In this document: positions 28,935 to 33,554 of the stretch, one piece after another
Numbering within the stretch: position 1 is the first letter of the stretch
How the letters are laid out: each line of letters opens with the position of its first letter
DNA from: a virus
IMG/VR virus record: IMGVR_UViG_3300050821_001043
Coordinates: 1-33,554 of that record
Reading direction: 5' to 3' (one strand)
DNA length: 33,554 nucleotides
Made by a program: the position numbers and the translations under genes
The notes under the pieces: generated by a model
Told to the model about the DNA's origin: nothing
Seen by the model: the letters and a program-made list of their open reading frames with translations, nothing else
Database searches by the model: none

Positions 28935-29924
28935 ATGAATGTAGCTGAAAAAACCGTTAATAAGTCTTCAATTGTCGAAACAACGGTATTCCTCCGGATT
29001 AGCTATGGAATACCGGGCAATACTCGCCGTGTCAGTTCGTCTCAAGTAGACGTTAAGTCAAACGAAGACGCATTGCCCAACGTTGACTTTGAAGCTTTGA
29101 GCGAAGATGAAAAGACAATTGCCAAAGAGAAGGCAAAGCGTATGCTCAAAGTCTCTAAAGAATTGCTTGAATCCCCCGAGCTAGAGGCTATCAAGAAAGC
29201 AGATGGCATTATGCGAACCTACATTTACAAGCAATGCCTTCCCTATACGGATATGGGAGTTATGATTCTCCCTTTGGGTCAAGACGGTTGGTTCGCGCAA
29301 TCGGTCAACGATAGGTTAGAAGCATATGCCGATGAACGGAAAGAATTAGTATCGGCATGTGTCGCTAATTACCCCGAGCGTATCAAGGATGCAGAGAAGC
29401 AACTTTCACCGCTTGGACTGTTTAATCAGTCCGATTACTTGTCAAAAGAGGAATTTGCAGCAAAGTTTTCGTTTAGCTGGCGCATGTTCTCTTTCGCCGT
29501 TCCGGAAAATCTTAAGAAAATCGGCAAATTTGCAGAAGAATCTGCCAAACTTGAGGAAACGTTCAAAGTAGCTGCAACGGAGATTACAGTTTTGATGCGC
29601 GAATCCCTGCATGGGTTAATGTCTCACCTTAAAGACGTTTTGACGCCTACTGAAGACGGAAAGAAAAAGCGGATTTTCGATAGTGCTGTCACTAACATTC
29701 AGGAGTTTCTTGACACGTTTTCGGCACGTAACATCACGAATGACGAGGAACTTAACACGTTGGTGGAACAGGCTAAAGCATTAATCAATCCGGGAGTGTA
29801 TGCTGATAAACTTCGCAAGGATGACTCATTCCGTGCCGATATACTAGCAGGGGTCGATAACCTGTCTAGTGATCTAGCAAAGTTGGTTGAAATAGTTCCC
29901 GGTAGAAAGTTTAGAGACGAATAG
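28935..29924 (+). CDS. Helical 329-aa protein with GRKFRDE tail
   Basis: Starts ATG 28935 with AAAGGATG upstream. All-helical and charged: ALSEDEKTIAKEKAKRMLKV, SVNDRLEAYADERKELVSAC, DYLSKEEFAAKFSFSWRMFS. Length and layout recall DUF3150-type proteins that sit beside MoxR/Ycf46-like AAA ATPases, but I cannot confirm the family by eye. It ends KLVEIVPGRKFRDE, although no gene follows; a strong terminator comes next. It is likely a partner or substrate of the AAA system. Confidence 0.8.
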   Translation: MNVAEKTVNKSSIVETTVFLRISYGIPGNTRRVSSSQVDVKSNEDALPNVDFEALSEDEKTIAKEKAKRMLKVSKELLESPELEAIKKADGIMRTYIYKQCLPYTDMGVMILPLGQDGWFAQSVNDRLEAYADERKELVSACVANYPERIKDAEKQLSPLGLFNQSDYLSKEEFAAKFSFSWRMFSFAVPENLKKIGKFAEESAKLEETFKVAATEITVLMRESLHGLMSHLKDVLTPTEDGKKKRIFDSAVTNIQEFLDTFSARNITNDEELNTLVEQAKALINPGVYADKLRKDDSFRADILAGVDNLSSDLAKLVEIVPGRKFRDE

Positions 29925-29941
29925 ATTAAACAATTAATAAG

Positions 29942-29981
29942 AATCCCCCTAGGTTTAAATAGCCTAGGGGGATTTTCTTTT
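29942..29981 (+). terminator. Strong Rho-independent terminator
   Basis: AATCCCCCTAGG (29942-29953) pairs perfectly with CCTAGGGGGATT (29963-29974), followed by TTCTTTT. It closes the AAA-associated gene set. Confidence 0.9.
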
Positions 29982-29988
29982 GTAGACG

Positions 29989-30090
29989 GCTCAGGGGCAT
30001 CCCACGACCTCCCGCAACGCTCAGGGGCATCCCACGACCTCCCGCAACGCTCAGGGGCATCCCACGACCTCCCGCAACGCTCAGGGGCAT
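29989..30090. repeat. 30-bp tandem repeat, three full copies plus a part
   Basis: The unit begins GCTCAGGGGCATCCCACGAC and ends CTCCCGCAAC. Copies start at 29989, 30019 and 30049 with a 12-bp remnant at 30079, identical to each other. It lies between the terminator and the tandem promoter region. The minus-strand reading frame through it is only a by-product of the 30-bp period. Confidence 0.92.
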
Positions 30091-30115
30091 CGATTTTAAT
30101 TCAGAGTTATCCATC

Positions 30116-30201
30116 TGGTACTTGACTATAAAGTTTTTACTGGTACTTGTGGAAAACTATTGAAAATAGCTGTTGACACTGGTACTAGTTATTGGTACTC
30201 T
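30116..30201 (+). promoter_or_regulatory. Promoter region with four TGGTACT repeats
   Basis: TTGACA (30173-30178), a 17-nt spacer and TACTCT (30196-30201) with TGG in front give the main promoter for 30224. TGGTACT occurs at 30116, 30141, 30180 and 30193. The last one forms the extended -10; the others could be operator copies or decayed tandem promoters (TTGACT at 30122 precedes the second). Confidence 0.6.
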
Positions 30202-30223
30202 TATTTCAGTGAGGGACAAAAAC

Positions 30224-30502
30224 ATGATTGTTAGTAAAGAATATAACGTAGGCTACGGTGGTACTTTCAGAAACGATGCATACGGTGATTGGAAAGCGGG
30301 TGACGTTGTTCGCACGTTTGACGGTCCATTCTGCAATGCTGTTATCTTAGGGTTTACTGATGATGGACTGGCAAAGCTTGCGCGTCCATACATTTATGTA
30401 TCCCTTCCGGGTATTGCTCCTAACCCATTGACAGGAATTGAGACATATATCGTTCCTGTTAACCTGTTAACGTTAGTTGAGCACGCAAGGATGGTCAGTT
30501 AA
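30224..30502 (+). CDS. Hypothetical protein, 92 aa
   Basis: ATG 30224 with GAGGGA upstream. MIVSKEYNVGYGGTFRNDAY, then GDWKAGDVVRTFDGPFCNAV and TYIVPVNLLTLVEHARM. Probably a small beta-barrel; conserved phage protein of unknown role. Longer upstream frame to 30173 is rejected because the promoter lies inside it. Confidence 0.75.
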   Translation: MIVSKEYNVGYGGTFRNDAYGDWKAGDVVRTFDGPFCNAVILGFTDDGLAKLARPYIYVSLPGIAPNPLTGIETYIVPVNLLTLVEHARMVS

Positions 30503-30511
30503 AAATAACAG

Positions 30512-30539
30512 TTGACAAAGTTTGATAACCTGCTATTCT
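30512..30539 (+). promoter_or_regulatory. Promoter for the small-gene set 30556-30960
   Basis: TTGACA (30512-30517), a 16-nt spacer, TATTCT (30534-30539). The first ATG is 17 nt further on, with AGAGGGAA as ribosome site. Confidence 0.62.
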
Positions 30540-30555
30540 AACGGTAGAGGGAAAC

Positions 30556-30684
30556 ATGAACATTCGACAACGTTACCGCCGTTACCGTTCTCGTTGCCGT
30601 GCTTATAACTGGCATTACATGCGCTTTCGTGAATGGTACGGCGCGTGCGCTAACATCCAACCGGGCAAATACGGATACGCTTGA
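30556..30684 (+). CDS. Arg/Tyr-rich micro-protein, 42 aa
   Basis: ATG 30556 with AGAGGG upstream. Begins MNIRQRYRRYRSRCRAYNWH; nine Arg in the first half and no acidic run, so it probably binds nucleic acid or an acidic surface. Ends GKYGYA. Directly behind a promoter, likely early and highly made. Confidence 0.65.
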   Translation: MNIRQRYRRYRSRCRAYNWHYMRFREWYGACANIQPGKYGYA

Positions 30685-30697
30685 AAGGAAAGTTAAC

Positions 30698-30805
30698 ATG
30701 TTCTCACAAATGACACGAAAGGAAAAGTTGCTGTCAATGTTTTTTATGATTGCTGCGCCTATCGTGGCAATTATCGGACTGGCAGCATTGGTAATCGGAC
30801 TATGA
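30698..30805 (+). CDS. Small membrane protein, 35 aa
   Basis: ATG 30698 preceded by AAAGGAAAG. MFSQMTRKEKLLSMFFMIAA then PIVAIIGLAALVIGL: a basic N-terminus and one long membrane helix. Role unknown. Overlaps the next start by ATGA. Confidence 0.65.
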   Translation: MFSQMTRKEKLLSMFFMIAAPIVAIIGLAALVIGL

Positions 30806-30960
30806 AACTCGCGCCTTCGCTCAAAGGACAGTTGACAAAGGCTGTCAAAACGTGCAACGATAACCGTACTAGGTTTTCGTCTGTTAAGAAAGCTTTCAGA
30901 AAGCTTTATCCGCCCGAACAAGCAAAGCACGCAACGCGCAAGTATCTGCAAACCATTTAA
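30802..30960 (+). CDS. Basic micro-protein, 52 aa
   Basis: ATGA overlap. MKLAPSLKGQLTKAVKTCND, then VKKAFRKLYPPEQAKHATRK. Lys-rich, helical, may bind nucleic acid. Last gene before the hairpin at 30980. Confidence 0.65.
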   Translation: MKLAPSLKGQLTKAVKTCNDNRTRFSSVKKAFRKLYPPEQAKHATRKYLQTI

Positions 30961-30979
30961 TTTTAACCAAAGCAACCTA

Positions 30980-31006
30980 GGGGTTATCAAGTGGTAACCC
31001 CATTTT
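30980..31006 (+). terminator. Weak terminator-like hairpin
   Basis: GGGGTTA (30980-30986) with TAACCCC (30995-31001), followed by ATTTT. It may attenuate rather than stop transcription, since the next gene starts 11 nt later without a clear promoter of its own. Confidence 0.5.
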
Positions 31007-31016
31007 AGGAGTTGTT

Positions 31017-31415
31017 ATGAAAATCTCCGTTAACTATGAATTTAACCAATACGATGTGTCAGTAACGGCAGCTAGCAAGGAACTAGCAAAAGCCTTGACA
31101 GAATGCGCTAGTGAGTATATGTTTACTGGTAACAGTACGACTCCTAACGTTGGTACCGTTTCTGAGATTACTATAGGACTGGCCGACAAGTCTGATACCA
31201 ATGTTGTTAAAGGTTTTATAACTCTTATCAAAGCGTATCATGGTATCGACTCCAATAAGATCAATTGTATTAGACTTTTGAGAACTGTTACTCGTTGGGG
31301 TTTGAAGGACTCGAAGGATTTGGTAGACTTCGCTATCGGCGCTACTGCCTATCCTCATACATCCTACCCCGATTGGATCACTAACGCTAAGTCTGACAAT
31401 GATAGCCCATTTTGA
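31017..31415 (+). CDS. Protein with ribosomal L7/L12 C-terminal-like domain
   Basis: 132 aa, TTAGGAG upstream of ATG 31017. Residues ~75-110 read AYHGIDSNKINCIRLLRTVT then RWGLKDSKDLVDFA, matching the L7/L12 C-terminal signature (KI..IK.VR..TG.GLKEAKDLVE). In L7/L12 this surface recruits translation GTPases. A phage protein with this motif could contact EF-Tu/EF-G or simply reuse the fold. The first 70 residues are an unrelated beta domain. Confidence 0.75.
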   Translation: MKISVNYEFNQYDVSVTAASKELAKALTECASEYMFTGNSTTPNVGTVSEITIGLADKSDTNVVKGFITLIKAYHGIDSNKINCIRLLRTVTRWGLKDSKDLVDFAIGATAYPHTSYPDWITNAKSDNDSPF

Positions 31416-31423
31416 GGTTAGCT

Positions 31424-31618
31424 GTGAACAAGCTATTAGAAGCTATTGACGAGTTGTATTGGATTGCCGATGATTCTAGGCTTTGCCGTGAGTTATCCGA
31501 AAAATGCTTAGAAGTCATTATCAAACTTGACACGATACGTCAAGAAGGTGTAATATCATTTCATTCAGCCGATTCGGACGTTTCTATCAGGATTGGCAGA
31601 AAGTTTAGGGACGAGTAA
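31424..31618 (+). CDS. Small protein with GRKFRDE tail, 64 aa
   Basis: GTG 31424 is preferred, with GAGG six bases upstream; a TTG at 31412 is also open. MNKLLEAIDELYWIADDSRL then LSEKCLEVIIKLDTIRQEG, a two-helix protein, and the tail VSIRIGRKFRDE. The stop is followed at once by the next ATG, and AGGGACGAG of the tail serves as its ribosome site. Confidence 0.74.
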   Translation: MNKLLEAIDELYWIADDSRLCRELSEKCLEVIIKLDTIRQEGVISFHSADSDVSIRIGRKFRDE

Positions 31619-32182
31619 ATGGCATACGAAGAGGCGTTGACAGCAACGGGCGCAATGGTCGAATTATACGAAACATTTGGTTCCTATCAGGGCGATTGGT
31701 GGGCAAAAGTTTTGTATAACGGTTCATTAGGATGGGTACATGGTACATATGGTTCTTGCTCTGGCTGTGACGCTTTTGAGAGCGAAGTTGGCTATTCTGG
31801 AAAAGACACTTGTGACGAGCATCGGTACGACTATCCTAAGCCGACTAACTGTGATGCTTGCGAAGTAGCTAAAAAAGATTATCAGAAAAGACTGGTAGAA
31901 TTCGGCAAGTGTTATCTTGAAAGTATCATGACGCAAGCTGAAGCTGAGAACGAAGCTGGCAAAGAGTTTGCATGGAAATATGACAAAGAAGCTGTCAAGG
32001 AGACGGTAAAGTTTTTACAGGATAATACCTGTGACGGGAAAATTTATTGGGTAGAACCTGCGCCGGAACCGGAAGACGACGAAGAGACTCTAGAAGCAAC
32101 TAGCGACGACTACGAAGATGACGGAACCAATGCCATAACAGTTAAACAAGTATTGAGCAACTTGATGAAGGATTACAGCTAG
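31619..32182 (+). CDS. Conserved phage protein with Cys pairs and acidic C-terminus, 187 aa
   Basis: N-terminal domain GDWWAKVLYNGSLGWVHGTY, GSCSGCDAFE and DTCDEHRYDYPKPTNCDACE with two CxxC pairs that fit a zinc site. The segment KRLVEFGKCYLESIMTQAEA is a conserved helix of this phage family. The C-terminus is acidic (PEPEDDEETLEATSDDYEDD) and stops after VLSNLMKDYS. A second open frame (-1) covering 32146-32271 continues with coding-like sequence to a GRKFRDE end, so the true C-terminus may be reached by a frameshift. Confidence 0.78.
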   Translation: MAYEEALTATGAMVELYETFGSYQGDWWAKVLYNGSLGWVHGTYGSCSGCDAFESEVGYSGKDTCDEHRYDYPKPTNCDACEVAKKDYQKRLVEFGKCYLESIMTQAEAENEAGKEFAWKYDKEAVKETVKFLQDNTCDGKIYWVEPAPEPEDDEETLEATSDDYEDDGTNAITVKQVLSNLMKDYS

Positions 32183-32271
32183 GACAAGTTTTAAAGTTAC
32201 CTGCAAAGTCTTTGGTACTTGATCTTACAACCATCTGGGAAGGTAAGGGAAGGAAATTCCGTGATGAATAA
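32146..32271 (+). CDS. Out-of-frame continuation ending in GRKFRDE
   Basis: A frame opening after a TAA at 32143 and overlapping the end of the preceding gene reads SIEQLDEGLQLGQVLKLPAK then SLVLDLTTIWEGKGRKFRDE. It has no ATG/GTG start with a ribosome site before residue ~20. The look is that of a C-terminal extension of the 31619 gene separated by one base, caused by a programmed -1 shift, a real mutation or a sequencing error. A stand-alone small gene starting at ATT or TTG is a weaker option. Confidence 0.5.
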   Translation, partial: TSIEQLDEGLQLGQVLKLPAKSLVLDLTTIWEGKGRKFRDE

Positions 32272-32641
32272 GTTTTTAATAGCATTGCTACTGACTACTA
32301 GCGCGTATGGCGAGTCATTGCCAGATGCCCCTAAGCCTCATGACTATGTAGAATGGAGTTTAATAGCTACTGACGTCACGTTGAGAGGGTTAGACGCATA
32401 TTCTACTCGTAAAGTTTTAACAGCACCTTGTCATTGTAACCACGAAGATGTGTTGCCTGATTTTATCTCTCATAGTACAGGGATGATGATAGGGTACTCT
32501 GCTACTGTCGTAGGGTTTGATTATCTGCTATCAACTGAGTTAAAGAAACACGGACATAACAAGCTGTCAAAATTTGTATATGTAGTTGATATATCGGTAG
32601 AAGCGCCGACGTTACACAATTTTTCATTGAGGACAAAGTGA
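32264..32641 (+). CDS. Exported/membrane protein with signal sequence, 125 aa
   Basis: The preferred start is ATG 32264 (MNKFLIALLLTTSAYGESLP), with GGAAGGAAA upstream. Residues 1-16 form a Sec signal peptide. The mature part has ATDVTLRGLDAYSTRKVLTA and CHCNHEDVLPD, then a hydrophobic stretch STGMMIGYSATVVGFDYLL. This looks like a small membrane-associated or lipocalin-like periplasmic protein of bacteria. Function unknown; could alter the envelope during infection. Confidence 0.7.
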   Translation: MNKFLIALLLTTSAYGESLPDAPKPHDYVEWSLIATDVTLRGLDAYSTRKVLTAPCHCNHEDVLPDFISHSTGMMIGYSATVVGFDYLLSTELKKHGHNKLSKFVYVVDISVEAPTLHNFSLRTK

Positions 32642-32763
32642 AAATAACTAAGATTCCTCTTGACATTGAAAACCTGTTCCGGTATATTAACTACATGGCC
32701 GAGTTAACAAAGTGGCAAGAGGGACTAAGAACAAGGCCAACTTTCAGGAAGGTGATAAAATGA
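32638..32763 (+). CDS. Micro-gene, 41 aa
   Basis: GTG 32638 overlaps the previous stop (GTGA), with GAGGACAAA upstream. MKITKIPLDIENLFRYINYM then AELTKWQEGLRTRPTFRKVI. Helical and basic; unknown. Confidence 0.6.
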   Translation: MKITKIPLDIENLFRYINYMAELTKWQEGLRTRPTFRKVIK

Positions 32764-32861
32764 AGCTAATTTTGTCAAAAAGTTTTACGGGAAAATGGGA
32801 AATTTGGCTAAAAGGATTTAAGCATCCTCAAAGCATGAAGCTTCTCATTACTTTGTGGTAA
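32760..32861 (+). CDS. Micro-gene, 33 aa
   Basis: ATGA overlap with the preceding gene; AGGAAGGTG upstream. MKLILSKSFTGKWEIWLKGF then KHPQSMKLLITLW. Very short; supported only by spacing and ribosome site. Confidence 0.5.
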   Translation: MKLILSKSFTGKWEIWLKGFKHPQSMKLLITLW

Positions 32862-32903
32862 ACCATTAACCAATAACCTTTTAACTAATCCACGGAGGGA
32901 TTT

Positions 32904-33236
32904 ATGATTGTTGGTAAAGATTTTCCTGATTTGTTCGCCAAAGACAACTTTACACTTCGCCGTACTACCGGGCATAACATGCATGATCCGGAGTCTTTCA
33001 TTACTGGTGCAGAGATTAGTAAAGGTTTTACGTACACTAACAGTCGGCGTAATTGGTCCGACCATTCACACTATTTGCAAGCTGTCGTGGGAGATATTTC
33101 TCCTGAACAAATTGCTAGCACTGCTCCTAGGGTACGTATCATTCCTGATACATCACCTGTTAACTGTGGTCACGTAGGAATTGACCGATATTGTGATGCA
33201 TGTCTTGACAAATTCTTGGAAAGTGAGATGCAGTAA
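32904..33236 (+). CDS. Hypothetical protein, 110 aa
   Basis: CACGGAGGGATTT upstream of ATG 32904. MIVGKDFPDLFAKDNFTLRR, then RRNWSDHSHYLQAVVGDISP and CGHVGIDRYCDACLDKFLES, where C-x-H...C-x2-C fits a small zinc knuckle. Family unknown. Overlaps the next ATG by one base. Confidence 0.73.
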   Translation: MIVGKDFPDLFAKDNFTLRRTTGHNMHDPESFITGAEISKGFTYTNSRRNWSDHSHYLQAVVGDISPEQIASTAPRVRIIPDTSPVNCGHVGIDRYCDACLDKFLESEMQ

Positions 33237-33554
33237 TGACAAACAAAGTTAAAGTTCCTGATAACGTTTTATCAAAAGTCTATCAGTCTGTTGACAACGA
33301 TTGGCACCAACATGTAAACGGTGAGGGATGGGTTTACAAAACTGCTAAAGTTGCTAATAGCGTTTATTTACATCCTACATCTATTGTGCACGGCAATGCT
33401 CAGGTGTCCGGCGATGTTTGGGTGTCCGGCAATGCTCGGGTGTCCGGCAATGCTCAGGTGTCCGGCGATGCTCGGGTGTCCGGCAATGCTCAGGTGTCCG
33501 GCAATGCTCAGGTGTCCGGCGATGCTTGGGTGTCCGGCAATGCTCAGGTGTTCG
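33236..33554 (+). CDS. Hexapeptide-repeat (left-handed beta-helix type) protein, truncated at window end
   Basis: Begins MTNKVKVPDNVLSKVYQSVD and, after ~48 residues, becomes a string of VSGNAQ / VSGDAR / VSGDAW hexads. At least nine hexads are visible before the window ends. Such repeats fold into a three-sided beta-helix and are common in phage proteins of unknown role and in bacterial acyltransferases. The repeats are near-identical at DNA level in 18-bp units, so the length is probably variable between relatives. Confidence 0.82.
   Translation, partial: MTNKVKVPDNVLSKVYQSVDNDWHQHVNGEGWVYKTAKVANSVYLHPTSIVHGNAQVSGDVWVSGNARVSGNAQVSGDARVSGNAQVSGNAQVSGDAWVSGNAQVF
33388..33554 (+). repeat. 18-bp coding tandem repeat
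   Basis: The unit GGTGTCCGGCAATGCTCA recurs with few changes (GAT for AAT, GG or TG near the end) through the end of the window. It encodes the hexads of the beta-helix protein. Near identity indicates recent expansion by slippage or recombination. Confidence 0.85.

Noticed and set aside
29989-30090. CRISPR array
   Set aside because: The 30-bp units are directly adjacent and identical; there are no spacers.
29926-30114. Minus-strand frame encoding repeated MPLSVAGGRG
   Set aside because: It is produced only by the 30-bp tandem repeat being a multiple of three; no ribosome site, and it runs through a terminator.
33388-33554. CRISPR array
   Set aside because: The 18-bp units are contiguous, coding and without spacers; they encode a hexapeptide repeat.

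Overview
The window is part of a tailed double-stranded DNA bacteriophage genome (Caudoviricetes type). Evidence: a minus-strand block holds a large terminase and a portal protein; a plus-strand block holds a family A DNA polymerase, several homing-type endonucleases, a tRNA/tmRNA cluster and many small, tightly overlapping genes. The bacterial host cannot be read from the sequence. Promoters of the sigma-70 type, Sec-type signal peptides and GGAGG-type ribosome sites show that it is a bacterium. An Acidobacteriota-like or other diderm soil/water host is only a guess.

Layout. (1) 1-9323, minus strand: the late region, probably driven by a strong promoter at 9524-9552 through a ~195-nt hairpin-rich leader. 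In transcription order it carries a JAMM/JAB metalloprotease-like protein, two small proteins, a dual-specificity-phosphatase-like enzyme, two small proteins (one His-rich), two Sec-signal-bearing proteins (one a large low-complexity beta-repeat protein), TerL, a small protein, a GIY-YIG homing endonuclease, and the portal gene. The portal gene is split by a ~215-nt ORF-less group I intron. A truncated gene follows at the edge. (2) 9324-11222: an HNH endonuclease, a structured non-coding stretch, and RNase H, divergent from the polymerase. Both divergent promoters sit so close to the ATG that the mRNAs look leaderless. (3) 11223-15560, plus: DNA polymerase A, a HExxH protein, small genes, then an RNA cluster. 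This cluster holds a tRNA-like gene, a circularly permuted tmRNA (acceptor piece before coding piece) and tRNA-His. (4) 15571-23429, plus: glycosyltransferase, homing-endonuclease-like protein, further tRNAs, two calcineurin-like phosphoesterases, and a run of ATGA-overlapping small genes. (5) 23430-25600: two long non-coding stretches with repeats, near-palindromic operator-like sites and terminators, plus two small genes and an endonuclease VII gene on the minus strand. (6) 25600-29981: an operon-like set of a Ycf46-related AAA+ ATPase, a DUF1257/Ycf35-like protein, an HNH-AP2 endonuclease fused to a DUF2997-like protein, and a 329-aa helical protein, with repeated extended -10 promoters. 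(7) 30000-33554: a 30-bp tandem repeat, tandem promoter-like repeats, and small genes including an L7/L12 C-terminal-domain-like protein. It ends in a truncated hexapeptide-repeat (beta-helix) protein.

Most notable. There is a phage-borne permuted tmRNA with an intact G3:U70 alanine determinant and a predicted 33-codon tag that lacks the usual LAA-type end. A group I intron lies in the portal gene, with a free-standing GIY-YIG gene overlapping the portal start. A shared C-terminal tail GRKFRDE occurs on at least six otherwise unrelated proteins and is conserved at the protein level through synonymous variation. In the AAA+ ATPase the Walker B strand precedes the Walker A loop (permuted order). 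Its DUF1257 partner appears to start at AUU. Several tRNAs lack normally invariant bases.
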